Positions 15,698 to 23,963 of a DNA stretch of 64,000 bases are shown here, piece after piece; positions within the stretch are counted from its first letter, which is position 1, and every line of letters starts with the position of its first letter. The notes beneath the pieces were generated by a model, which did not search any database, had not been told where the DNA came from, and worked only from the letters and a program-made list of their open reading frames with translations. Both the position numbers and the translations under genes were made by a program. Location: the NCBI GenBank assembly GCA_937949615.1, contig CALEDQ010000020.1:1-64000 (forward strand). The letters run 5' to 3'. The DNA comes from an uncultured bacterium (lineage in GTDB: Bacteria; Muiribacteriota; Ozemobacteria; Ozemobacterales; Ozemobacteraceae).

Positions 15698-16182
15698 TGA
15701 GCAGAAAAAAACTTATCGATCGGCGGCTTTGTGTCGGCTGTCGCAACTGCGAGCTGGCATGCATAGCGGTTCACAGTTCCACCCGACCGGGAGCTTCCTA
15801 CGCTGCCGGGGTGACCGGCACCGAAAGGCCGAGAAACAAGGTTGAACTCGACAGCCAGGGCAACAAATTTCCCCAGTTCTGCCGCCACTGTGATGAGCCG
15901 GCATGTGTTGAAGCCTGCATGAGCGGAGCTCTTAAAAAAGGCGACGACGGGCTGGTAACCTGCGATCATGAGATCTGCGCCGGCTGTTTTATGTGTGTCA
16001 TGAGCTGCCCATACGGCATGGCCCGCCCTTCAGTCACCCACGACAGAAAAATGGTCAAATGCGATGGCTGTCGTGGCCGGGAAAAAATGGCCTGTGTAGA
16101 AGCTTGTCCACAGCACTGTCTCAAGGAAATCCCAGATGACGGAAAGCCGGGCGGGCATCTGCGGCTGGCGGAGGAAAAATAA
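15697..16182 (+). CDS. cooF: CooF-type polyferredoxin (four 4Fe-4S clusters)
   Basis: 161 aa from the ATG at 15697, which overlaps the cooS stop in TGATG. GGAGG lies about 10 bases upstream. Cys patterns: CVGCRNCELAC near the N-terminus, FCRHCDEPACVEAC, CAGCFMCVMSCPYG and CDGCRGREKMACVEACPQHC, the four-cluster arrangement of CooF/HycB/DmsB electron carriers. It should take electrons from the D-cluster of CooS and pass them to the flavoprotein encoded next. Cytosolic; no signal or Tat motif. A GTG three bases earlier is an alternative start. Confidence 0.93.
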   Translation: MSRKKLIDRRLCVGCRNCELACIAVHSSTRPGASYAAGVTGTERPRNKVELDSQGNKFPQFCRHCDEPACVEACMSGALKKGDDGLVTCDHEICAGCFMCVMSCPYGMARPSVTHDRKMVKCDGCRGREKMACVEACPQHCLKEIPDDGKPGGHLRLAEEK

Positions 16183-17439
16183 ATGAAAGTAATCATCGCT
16201 GGAAGCGGCGCAGCAGGCATGTCGGCCGCGAGAACCCTCAGAGAAATCGACAAAACGTGCGAAATCAAGATGATATCAAAAGATGCAGGCTATTACTCAA
16301 GATGCATGCTTCATCTGGTCGCGGCCGGGAACAAAACTGAAAAACAGGTGATACTGGCACCTCAGGGCTGGGAAGAGAAGCTCGGAGTCGAATTCATTCC
16401 GTCGCAGGAAATTACCGAACTCGATACAGCGGCAAGAACCATCAGGCTCGATGATGGCAGCAGTCATAATTTCGACAGGCTGCTGATTGCGACCGGCTCA
16501 CGGGCAACGATGCCGCCGGTGACCGGAATCAACGGCCCCGGTGTTTTTGGGCTGCGCAATATTGAAGACGCGGTTGCGATCAGAGAAACCATGGCCGACA
16601 GCAGTGACTATGTGATTATCGGCGCGGGTCTGGTTGGCGTAGAGCTGGCGCTCGAGCTTGCCCATGCAGGCAAAAAAGTCGCTCTGGTCGAAATGGCCCC
16701 CTACCCTCTGCCAATGCAGCTTGAGTCAGAAACAGGCTCCATGTGCGCAAAAATCCTTGAGGATTCAGGAGTTTCCGTCTTCTGTGGTCAGCTTGCCGGC
16801 GAAATAATCCGGCATGAGAGCGGCCTTCCGAAAGAAGTCTTATTGAAATCCGGCATCAGACTGCCGGCAAACATAATTGTAGCGGCCGCCGGAGTTAAGG
16901 CCAACATGGATTTTGCCGTCGATGCGGGGCTGAAGTTCTCGCGCGGTCTGTTGATCGATGAAAAATGTGAAACCTCAGCGCAGGGAATTTTTGCGGCCGG
17001 GGATGTGGCCGAAGGGCGGGACACACTGATGGATCAGGTTATTCCGAGCGCCATCTGGCCCACAGCTGTAAGGCAGGGCAAAGTTGCGGCGATGAACATA
17101 CTTGGAATCAGCGGAGCGGCTCTTGAAAGAAATACCGGTTTCAAAGCGTCAGTAGTGCTTAACAGGACGCAGGTGATTTCGCTGGGCCCGGTTTACAAAC
17201 CCGACTCCAGCTGGGAAAAGCGCATCGTCAGGTCTACCGGCAGCAACGGGCAACTGTCGATCAAAATCTTCTATCTGCACGAAGGGCTGTTGAAAGCAGC
17301 TCTTCTCTGGGGCGACATTACCAATTCCGGCCTGTATTTTGAGGCAATTGTGAATAAACGACCAATTCTGGCCGATCTGCCCTATCTCGATCAATTAGAT
17401 GCCGCCAAAAGAGGCGTCGAACAGCTTCAGGTTCTGTGA
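16183..17439 (+). CDS. CODH-associated FAD-dependent NAD(P)H oxidoreductase
   Basis: 418 aa pyridine nucleotide-disulfide oxidoreductase class I-like flavoprotein. Two Rossmann motifs: GSGAAGMSAA near residue 8 (FAD) and IIGAGLVGVELALELAHAGK around 146-165 (NAD(P)H). The FAD second motif is GIFAAGDVAEG. A Cys in YYSRCML near residue 44 sits where NADH oxidase/CoA-disulfide reductase-type enzymes carry a redox Cys. The ATG follows the cooF stop immediately, with GGAGG 9 bases upstream. The cooS-cooF-flavoprotein trio is a known arrangement in anaerobes and implies electron flow CO -> CooS -> CooF -> FAD -> NAD(P)+. The nucleotide specificity cannot be read with certainty. Confidence 0.9.
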   Translation: MKVIIAGSGAAGMSAARTLREIDKTCEIKMISKDAGYYSRCMLHLVAAGNKTEKQVILAPQGWEEKLGVEFIPSQEITELDTAARTIRLDDGSSHNFDRLLIATGSRATMPPVTGINGPGVFGLRNIEDAVAIRETMADSSDYVIIGAGLVGVELALELAHAGKKVALVEMAPYPLPMQLESETGSMCAKILEDSGVSVFCGQLAGEIIRHESGLPKEVLLKSGIRLPANIIVAAAGVKANMDFAVDAGLKFSRGLLIDEKCETSAQGIFAAGDVAEGRDTLMDQVIPSAIWPTAVRQGKVAAMNILGISGAALERNTGFKASVVLNRTQVISLGPVYKPDSSWEKRIVRSTGSNGQLSIKIFYLHEGLLKAALLWGDITNSGLYFEAIVNKRPILADLPYLDQLDAAKRGVEQLQVL

Positions 17440-17441
17440 AA

Positions 17442-17472
17442 AAAACTGGCGTGAATTATTCACGCCAGTTTT
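17442..17472. terminator. Strong terminator of the CODH operon
   Basis: A perfect 14-base stem (17442-17455 with 17459-17472, arm AAAACTGGCGTGAA) with a TTA loop, three bases after the stop codon. T-runs occur on both strands, so it also serves the small Cys-rich gene on the minus strand. Confidence 0.9.
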
Positions 17473-17500
17473 CATTTTTAGACTCTTTACCCGGTGTCAG

Positions 17501-17638
17501 TCAACCAAAGCGTTGGCGGCGGCAGCGCAAAGCGCGCATATAAGCTTCACGATATTTGGCGTCACGCGGGCTTTCGGCGTTATTGCCGGATTTGTAGCAG
17601 ATCTCGCGATCGGGGCAATTACTGCAGTTCATATTCAT
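17501..17638 (-). CDS. Small Cys-rich protein (45 aa), unknown
   Basis: A short reading frame with an ideal AAGGAG seven bases before its ATG, ending 29 bases before a bidirectional terminator. The 45-residue product begins MNMNCSNCPDREIC and ends RALRCRRQRFG. It has cysteines at 5, 8, 14 and 39 (CxxC-x5-C plus a distant C) and a basic C-terminus. The spacing could hold a zinc ion or an Fe-S cluster. It lies between the ABC efflux operon, whose last gene ends 104 bases upstream, and the CODH terminator. It could be the tail of the efflux operon or independent. No family is recognised. Confidence 0.7.
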   Translation of the reverse strand: MNMNCSNCPDREICYKSGNNAESPRDAKYREAYMRALRCRRQRFG

Positions 17639-17742
17639 AAGCATCTCCTTATTTTAGATTTCTAATGAATATATCGGCAAAAAACAGCCAGAAAATAACG
17701 GCCGCGCCAACCGCAGCCGGATAAGATCGAGAAGCTGCTTCA

Positions 17743-18837
17743 TCAATCGGATGCCTTGTGAAAACTGCGGATCGCAATCGAGATAAAAACTGCAGCCAGC
17801 AGGATCTGAACGAGAACCGGAAACCAGAGCTCTTCCAGGCCGCAGCCGCGGCTGATAACACCATTGAGAATCTGCAGAAACCATCTCAACGGGTTCGCAA
17901 GCGTCAGATACTGAATGATTTCGGGCATGTTACGTATCGGAAAAAGAAGACCTGAAAGCATTACCAGCGGCAGCATGAAAAAGAATGACGTCAGCAGAGC
18001 CTGTTGCTGGGTTGTAGAAACAACGCTGATCAGCAGAGCTCCACCGAGATTGCCGGCCAGAAAAACCCCGACACTCAGATACAGAATCAGCCAGCTGCCT
18101 TTAACCACGATGCCATAAAACCAGAAAGAAACGAGCAGCATGATCGTGGCAGCAATATAGCCGATTGCCATGTATGGCAGGGTTTTTCCCAGAATGAATT
18201 CTGCAGAGGTAATAGGCGTGACCATCAGCTGTTCGATGGTGCCGATTTCCTTTTCTTTAACAATGGCGATGGATGCGAGAAGAAAGCTGACCACCACAAG
18301 CTGAATCGCAATCAGGCCCGGCACAAAATAAAACCGGCTCTCAAGGTTCGCGTTAAACCAGGATCTGGCCGCAATCGGCGCACTTTCAGACAGGTTCTTT
18401 TTCTGCAGAAAACCGCTGACAATATTGGCGAAATAAGCCTGAATCAGGCCGGCATCATTGGTGGCGGTGCCATCGGTATAAAGAGCGACCTGGCCACCGC
18501 TTTCGCGACTGGAAGACCCGGCAAACCCGGCGGGAATCTCGATTATTGCCCTGACGGCTTCTGAGTCAAGCAGCTTTTCAGCGGCAGAGTCATTCTCAAT
18601 AAAAAATTTCGCGTTGAAGTGGCCGCTCGCAGATATCTCGGCCACGAGTTCACGCGACAGAACTGAATTATCATGATCGATTACCGCCAGATCGACATTG
18701 CGCAGTTCAAGCACGAAGGCCTGAGCCAGAATGATAATCTGCAGAGCCGGAAAAACGAAGGTCAGCACCCGCATGCGCGGGTCACGAAAGAGTTCGAGAA
18801 ACTCCTTGAGAAATAACTGACGAAAACGGCTAAACAT
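17743..18837 (-). CDS. ybhR: ABC-2 type efflux permease, YbhR-like
   Basis: 364 aa ABC-2 permease. It has an N-terminal transmembrane helix (VLTFVFPALQIIILAQAFV), a large ~140-residue periplasmic domain (VDLAVIDHDNSVLSRELVAE...), then five C-terminal helices including the conserved VVSFLLASIAIVKEKEIGTI and EQLMVTPITSAEFILGK. This matches the YbhR/YhhJ subgroup. It overlaps the preceding permease gene by 8 bases. The order regulator-membrane fusion-double ATPase-permease-permease equals E. coli cecR-ybhG-ybhF-ybhS-ybhR, a drug/cation exporter. The substrate here is unknown. The start at 18837 is the natural one. Confidence 0.88.
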   Translation of the reverse strand: MFSRFRQLFLKEFLELFRDPRMRVLTFVFPALQIIILAQAFVLELRNVDLAVIDHDNSVLSRELVAEISASGHFNAKFFIENDSAAEKLLDSEAVRAIIEIPAGFAGSSSRESGGQVALYTDGTATNDAGLIQAYFANIVSGFLQKKNLSESAPIAARSWFNANLESRFYFVPGLIAIQLVVVSFLLASIAIVKEKEIGTIEQLMVTPITSAEFILGKTLPYMAIGYIAATIMLLVSFWFYGIVVKGSWLILYLSVGVFLAGNLGGALLISVVSTTQQQALLTSFFFMLPLVMLSGLLFPIRNMPEIIQYLTLANPLRWFLQILNGVISRGCGLEELWFPVLVQILLAAVFISIAIRSFHKASD

Positions 18838-19969
18838 TTGTATCCAGCTTTAATCTGAGATTTTTGAGAGCAGCGACAAGCATGACCGTGGCATAAACAA
18901 GAAGCACCAGAGCATTGAACCAGAGAATTTCAAGGCCAGCCCCTTTAAGATAAAGGCCTCGGAGAATACTGATAAAATAGCGGGCGGGAACGATGAGGCT
19001 CAACTTCTGAATGAACCAGGGCATATTGGGTATGGCAAAAACGAAACCGCTGAGGAAAAGGGTCGGAAGGTAACCAGACATCAACGCCGCCTGGTTGGCG
19101 AGCACCTGGCGTTTCAGCCTGATGCTGAGAAAAAGCCCGAAGAACAGCGAACCTGAAAGAAACAGACCACAAAGCAGGAACATCAGCCCGAGACTGCCGC
19201 GGAATGGCACCCCGAACCACCAGCGCCCGACCGCATAAGCGAGCAGCATATCGACAAAGCCGATTGCCAGATACGGCACCACTTTGCCGAGAACCAGCTC
19301 AGGCACGGTAACCGGTGTGCTGATCAGCTGTTCCATGGTTCCGGTTTCCCATTCTCTCGCGATGGTTACCGAAGTCAGCATCGAAGCGATGATTACCATG
19401 ACTATCGCGATCACTCCGGGAACAATGACGTTTCGGCTTCGCAGATCCTGGTTATACCAGACCCGGTTCGCAATATTTATCTTAACAGGCCGGTTCGAAG
19501 GTGCTGCGGCAAATTTTCTGGCTTCGATTGCTGCGCCCGCAATCAGCCCGAGAGCACGGGCATAATTAAGGGCAAAATTGGCAGTATTGGCATCGCTGCC
19601 ATCAACAATGATCTGAGCCGCAGTCTGAGCACCGCTGAGAGAGTTTCGGCCAAAATCGGCAGGAATGGTGAGAGCGGCAAGGATCTGCCCGGAGCCAAGA
19701 GCTTTTTCAATTTCACGGTAATTATCGGTTCTGGCGACCACGGCAAAATATGGCGAACCATCGAAAAGCTCGACAAAATCGCGGCTATGGCGGTTATTCG
19801 CCTGATCGAACACGATGACAGGAACATCGTTCAGATCCATGTTCAAAGCATAGCCAAACAAAATCAGCAGCAGAAGCGGTATCGCCAGAGAAATTCCGAG
19901 ACTGCGCCAGTCGCGAAGCACATGTAGACATTCTTTTACGGCAACGGCCCTGAAACGTCGCAGGTTCAT
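18830..19969 (-). CDS. ybhS: ABC-2 type efflux permease, YbhS-like
   Basis: 379 aa. Same architecture as the next gene: N-terminal LGISLAIPLLLLILFGYALN helix, periplasmic domain with VPVIVFDQANNRHSRDFVE, then VIVPGVIAIVMVIIASMLTS, the cytoplasmic-loop signature REWETGTMEQLISTPVTVPE and further helices. Its ATG overlaps the stop of the ATPase gene by 4 bases (ATGA). It forms a heterodimer with the YbhR-like permease in the characterised family. Confidence 0.88.
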   Translation of the reverse strand: MNLRRFRAVAVKECLHVLRDWRSLGISLAIPLLLLILFGYALNMDLNDVPVIVFDQANNRHSRDFVELFDGSPYFAVVARTDNYREIEKALGSGQILAALTIPADFGRNSLSGAQTAAQIIVDGSDANTANFALNYARALGLIAGAAIEARKFAAAPSNRPVKINIANRVWYNQDLRSRNVIVPGVIAIVMVIIASMLTSVTIAREWETGTMEQLISTPVTVPELVLGKVVPYLAIGFVDMLLAYAVGRWWFGVPFRGSLGLMFLLCGLFLSGSLFFGLFLSIRLKRQVLANQAALMSGYLPTLFLSGFVFAIPNMPWFIQKLSLIVPARYFISILRGLYLKGAGLEILWFNALVLLVYATVMLVAALKNLRLKLDTNV

Positions 19970-21897
19970 TCGTTGAACTCCTCTTTCTGATCATCGGCGA
20001 AGTGAGAAGCCGAAAGCTGCACAAAAACGTCTTCCATGCCGGGTGCTACTTCGCGCAGCAGTTCTGAATCAATGGTTTCATGCCCCGGGAGCACGTTTGT
20101 GGCGGTTAAAATCTCAGGGCTGTCGGCAACCACATGCACACCTGTGCCGAAGACATAAGCATCGTGAACTCCTGCAACAGCCTTCAGAGCATTGATCTGT
20201 TCGGATGTCAGCGTTTTCTTCACCTGAAAAATCCGGTTTTTAACCGCCGTCTTTTTTATCGCCGCCGGCGAGTCGCAGGCCATAAGGCGGCCGCGGTTGA
20301 TAAAGGCGATGCGGTCACAGTATTCAGCTTCTTCCATATAGTGGGTGGTCACGAAAACCGTAATTCGGTGCCGGGCCATCTCGCGTATGGTTGCCCAGAA
20401 GCGCCGGCGGGTAAGCGGGTCAACGCCGCTGGTGGGTTCATCGAGAAATACCACGCCCGGCTCATGCAGCAGGGAACAGGCAAGCGCCAGTCGCTGCCGA
20501 AACCCAAGGCTCAGCTGACCGACCCGGGCATCGGCATAGCCCTGCAAACCAGCCAGTTCGAGAGCCCAATTCAGGCGTTTCGTCATCCGTGAACCATCAA
20601 GACCGTATATGCCGCCGTAAAACCGGATATTTTCAGCCACCGTAAGTTCGACATAAAGCGAAAACTTCTGGCTCATATAGCCGATGTTCTGCTTGATTTT
20701 TTCTGAATCAGTAAGCAGATCGAGGCCGCTGACCGTGCCAGATCCAGAACTGGGAAGCAACAGCCCGCAGAGCATTCTGATGGTCGTGCTTTTGCCGGCA
20801 CCGTTAGGGCCAAGAAACCCAAAGATTTCGCCCTGTCTGACCTCAAGGCTGATTTTATCGACAGCACAGAAATCGCCAAAATGGCGGCCAAGCTGCTTGA
20901 TTCTCACCGCAAAGCCATCACCGGCGACCGTCTTCGGCTCGGCAAACTGTTCTGTCGCAGGATTATCCGTCGACTGACTGCTTTCAAGATAGCTGACAAA
21001 AATATCCTCAAGCCCGGGTTTTTCAACGGCATCCCAGCCACCAGAGCATTGCAGCCCGGCGGCCGTATCGCTCACCAGGCGCCCGGTTTCGGCAAAGTCA
21101 GCATTTTTTCTGATTCTGATGCTGTTGGCAAAAAGCCTGATTTCATGGTCTCCGGTATGTTTTTTAAGGGCAGAATAAAGCAGGCTGGTATTTTCACCGC
21201 GCCAGACGGCAATTTCGAAACCAGCCTGATCGATTATTTCCTGAACGGTGCCAGCAACGAAGATCCGGCCTTCGTGCATCAAAGCCAGGCTGCCGCATCT
21301 TTCGGCTTCGTCAAGATAAGAAGTTGAAACGATCATGGCGACACCGCCCGCAGAAAGATTCTGCAGCATCCGCCAGAAATCGCGACGGCTGACCGGGTCA
21401 ACGCCATTGGTTGGCTCGTCGAGAATCAGCAGCACCGGAGTATGAACAACCGCACAGACCAGCTGCAGTTTCTGCTTCATGCCGCCGGAAAGATTACCTG
21501 CAAGTCGCTTTCTGAAAGGGTGCATGTAGCTGAAATGCAGAAGTTCATCAATTCTTGCGGCAAGCCCTTTTTCAGGAACGCTGTAGATATCGGCATAGAA
21601 TTTTATGTTTTCTTCGACCGTCAGATCTGGATAAAGGGCAAAGCGCTGGCTCATGTAAGCAATACGATTTCTGACGGCAACAGGCTCCTTGACCGGGTCA
21701 TACCCGCAAACACTTATTGTTCCACTCTCAGGATCCAGAATTGAAGCCAGCATCCGCAGCAGAGTAGATTTGCCGGCGCCGTCAGGCCCGACCAGGCCAA
21801 AAATTTCGCCGGGTTTCACCGTTAAAGAAACGCCGGCCACGGCATTTTTACCGGCGAAGCTGCGACATACATCTGTCACAATGACGACAGGATCCAT
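19966..21897 (-). CDS. ybhF: ABC transporter ATPase with two fused nucleotide-binding domains, YbhF-like
   Basis: 643 aa from the ATG at 21897, one base after the membrane-fusion gene ends. The preceding in-frame leader is inside that gene and is not conserved-looking. Two complete ATPase domains: N-terminal Walker A GPDGAGKST, signature NLSGGMKQKL, Walker B LLILDEPTNGVDP; C-terminal Walker A GPNGAGKST, signature LSLGFRQRLAL, Walker B VVFLDEPTSGVDP. The fused arrangement is diagnostic of YbhF/YhiH-type exporters. The C-terminal ~80 residues after the second domain are an extra regulatory segment. Confidence 0.92.
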   Translation of the reverse strand: MDPVVIVTDVCRSFAGKNAVAGVSLTVKPGEIFGLVGPDGAGKSTLLRMLASILDPESGTISVCGYDPVKEPVAVRNRIAYMSQRFALYPDLTVEENIKFYADIYSVPEKGLAARIDELLHFSYMHPFRKRLAGNLSGGMKQKLQLVCAVVHTPVLLILDEPTNGVDPVSRRDFWRMLQNLSAGGVAMIVSTSYLDEAERCGSLALMHEGRIFVAGTVQEIIDQAGFEIAVWRGENTSLLYSALKKHTGDHEIRLFANSIRIRKNADFAETGRLVSDTAAGLQCSGGWDAVEKPGLEDIFVSYLESSQSTDNPATEQFAEPKTVAGDGFAVRIKQLGRHFGDFCAVDKISLEVRQGEIFGFLGPNGAGKSTTIRMLCGLLLPSSGSGTVSGLDLLTDSEKIKQNIGYMSQKFSLYVELTVAENIRFYGGIYGLDGSRMTKRLNWALELAGLQGYADARVGQLSLGFRQRLALACSLLHEPGVVFLDEPTSGVDPLTRRRFWATIREMARHRITVFVTTHYMEEAEYCDRIAFINRGRLMACDSPAAIKKTAVKNRIFQVKKTLTSEQINALKAVAGVHDAYVFGTGVHVVADSPEILTATNVLPGHETIDSELLREVAPGMEDVFVQLSASHFADDQKEEFNE

Positions 21898-21898
21898 T

Positions 21899-23071
21899 TT
21901 ACAGCTCCAGCAAAGCGTCGGCAGGCATTCCAGGTTTGAATTTATGATCAGAGTTGTCGATGGCAATTTTTATGCGATAGACGAGTTTGACGCGTTCTTC
22001 GTGGGTCTGCACGCTTTTTGGCGTGAATTCAGCTTCATCGCTGATAAAGACGATGCGACCGGTAAAGGTTTCGCCAGGAAAACTGTCGGTCATCACCTTG
22101 ACGGTCTGCCCGAGTTTTATCTGCCCGAGATGCTTCTCGTTAACATAAACCCTGAGAAAAACCCGGTCGAGATTGCCCATGGTTACGACAGTCTGACCGG
22201 TGCGCATATATTCGCCCGGCTCAGCCACAACCGTCAGAATTGTGCCATCGGCCGGAGCAAGCAGGCTGGTATACTGCATTGCCAGTTCCGCCTGTTTTAA
22301 AGTCGCCTCAGAAGCGACAACTCTCGCTCTCTCACGCAAAATTCTTTCAGAACGCGGGCCGGCCAGAACCAGGTCGGCGGCGGCACTTGCCACCTGAACC
22401 GAAGCCCTGGCTCTGGCAATTTCTTCATTTCGCGGGCCGGCATCAGTCAGACTGAGAGCCTGTCGCGCCGATTCGAGTCGTGCCTGCGTCTCACGCAATG
22501 CCGCTCTGGCTGAGTCAGCCCTGGTTCTTGCTGCCTGGTAATCTTTTTCGCTGATCGCATTTTCAGCAAAAAGAGCAGAAAAGCGATTTTCATCTCTGAC
22601 ACTTTCTTCGAGAAGTGCCTTCTGTTTCGCCAGTGCGGCTTCGGCCTGCCGCATTGCAGCCCGGGCAGAGTCTTTTTCCTGAGGTCTTGCGCCATTCTCA
22701 AGCTGCTGCAGCATCAACCTCGCCTGCTGCAGCTGTGCCAGAGCCTGAGCCTTTTCTTCGGCACGAGAACCGTTTTCGAGTTCGGCAAGGGCAGCACGGT
22801 CAGATTCAAGAGTCGCCTCAGCACGGGCAACCGCCAGGCGGAATTCTTCATGATCGAGTCTGGCGACCAGCGTTCCTGAAGCCAGGCTCTGTCCCTCGTT
22901 AACAGGCCGTTCGACAATCTGCCCGGGCACTCTGAAAGAAAGCATGATTTCATCTATTTCAAAATTACCCGACATCATGATGCTACCAGGCCTGCCACCA
23001 TTGCCTCTGACGCCAAGAAATGCCAGAATCCCGATAAACACAAGAACTGCCAACACTTTTACCCGCTTCAT
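21899..23071 (-). CDS. ybhG: Periplasmic membrane-fusion protein, HlyD/YbhG-like
   Basis: 390 aa from the ATG at 23071 (GGGAG 8 bases upstream). It has one N-terminal anchor (VKVLAVLVFIGILAFLGV), a lipoyl-like half (VPGQIVERPVNEGQSLASGT), a long alpha-helical hairpin rich in Ala/Arg/Glu (about residues 85-260, coiled coil), then the second lipoyl half (LLAPADGTILTVVAEPGEYM) and beta-barrel domain. It bridges the inner-membrane ABC exporter to an outer-membrane channel, which is not encoded here. Its ATG overlaps the TetR gene stop by 4 bases. Confidence 0.9.
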   Translation of the reverse strand: MKRVKVLAVLVFIGILAFLGVRGNGGRPGSIMMSGNFEIDEIMLSFRVPGQIVERPVNEGQSLASGTLVARLDHEEFRLAVARAEATLESDRAALAELENGSRAEEKAQALAQLQQARLMLQQLENGARPQEKDSARAAMRQAEAALAKQKALLEESVRDENRFSALFAENAISEKDYQAARTRADSARAALRETQARLESARQALSLTDAGPRNEEIARARASVQVASAAADLVLAGPRSERILRERARVVASEATLKQAELAMQYTSLLAPADGTILTVVAEPGEYMRTGQTVVTMGNLDRVFLRVYVNEKHLGQIKLGQTVKVMTDSFPGETFTGRIVFISDEAEFTPKSVQTHEERVKLVYRIKIAIDNSDHKFKPGMPADALLEL

Positions 23072-23709
23072 TTTCTTTCTCCCGTGACAGCCATTATTCC
23101 ACCAAGAGAAAACTCTTCGATATGGCTTACGCACTGTTCAATGTCAGTCAGTCGACCGGTTTCAAACCCAAGCAGACCAAACACACGTCTGCCAAAAATA
23201 AAATGAAAACATTGCCCGATTACCGAAATGGCACTCAACATCACTTCTGGCTTTGACACTGGCTGGCCGGTCAGTTCTGAAATGATTTTGAGCAGATAGT
23301 CTTTCTGCCGGCTCTGCAGCTGCGAAAACATTCTGCGAAAGCACTCGGAAGGATCCATTATCTCACGCATAAGAAACATGCCCCTGACTCCGTTATCCCT
23401 GCCACTGAAAATGCTGCCGAACCTCGCCAGATAGGTTCTGATAAAAATCCGCAGTTTTTCGCGGGCAGAAAGTCGTTCAGCATCCGGCGGTTCCGGCTCA
23501 TGGCGGAGAATTGCCTCTTCAATCAATCTTGAAGTAACCGCTTCATAGAGTCCTTCCTTATCGCGGAAGTGGTAGTTTACCGAACCGACCGACTGACCGG
23601 CAGCCGCACAAATTTCACGCACCGTGGCGCCTTTAAAACCGCGACTGGCAAAAGCCTCAAGAGCTGCCTGCAGAATCAGTTCGCGGGTTTCCAATCCGGG
23701 TTTTTGCAT
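23068..23709 (-). CDS. TetR-family regulator of the ABC efflux operon (CecR-like)
   Basis: 213 aa. An N-terminal TetR helix-turn-helix is clear (TRELILQAALEAFASRGFKG, TVREICAAAGQSVGSVNYHF). The ligand-binding half is CecR/YbiH-like (REIMDPSECFRRMFSQL, HFIFGRRVF). It is the first gene of the ybhGFSR-type operon, as cecR is in E. coli. Two palindromes directly upstream of its start and downstream of the -10 box make autorepression very likely. The inducer is unknown; in E. coli CecR affects chloramphenicol and cefoperazone sensitivity. Confidence 0.9.
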   Translation of the reverse strand: MQKPGLETRELILQAALEAFASRGFKGATVREICAAAGQSVGSVNYHFRDKEGLYEAVTSRLIEEAILRHEPEPPDAERLSAREKLRIFIRTYLARFGSIFSGRDNGVRGMFLMREIMDPSECFRRMFSQLQSRQKDYLLKIISELTGQPVSKPEVMLSAISVIGQCFHFIFGRRVFGLLGFETGRLTDIEQCVSHIEEFSLGGIMAVTGERK

Positions 23710-23732
23710 GCTTCACCTGTTTCACATTATTG

Positions 23733-23771
23733 AACATTTGTTTTGAACAAATGTTTTGAACGATTGTTCAA
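23733..23771 (-). promoter_or_regulatory. Two adjacent operators for the TetR-type regulator
   Basis: First site: perfect 10-base inverted repeat AACATTTGTT / AACAAATGTT with a 3-base spacer (23733-23755). Second site: TTGAAC-GATT-GTTCAA (23756-23771). They abut, sit between the -10 box and the regulator's start, and cover the predicted transcript start. Both share the AACA/TGTT half-site flavour. Confidence 0.75.
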
Positions 23772-23775
23772 ATTT

Positions 23776-23804
23776 ATTATAATATAGTTTCGGCAGATTG
23801 TCAT
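23776..23804 (-). promoter_or_regulatory. Promoter of the cecR-ybhGFSR-type operon
   Basis: Minus strand: ATGACA (23804-23799), exactly 17 bases, TATAAT (23781-23776). The match is strong. The predicted start near 23769 falls inside the second operator. The remainder of the gap to 23963 shows no gene. Confidence 0.75.
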
Positions 23805-23963
23805 CTGAATATGAGCTGCTCGTTGGCTGAAACTGCAGAAACTGCTCGCAGATGCGCTTTAGTAATATGCCTGCAGCGATAAATACATTTTCGTGATGTA
23901 CCATACCAGGCAAGACAATTTCAGTCAGCCATGGAGAGGGAAGTTAAAAAGTTCTCACAGTTT

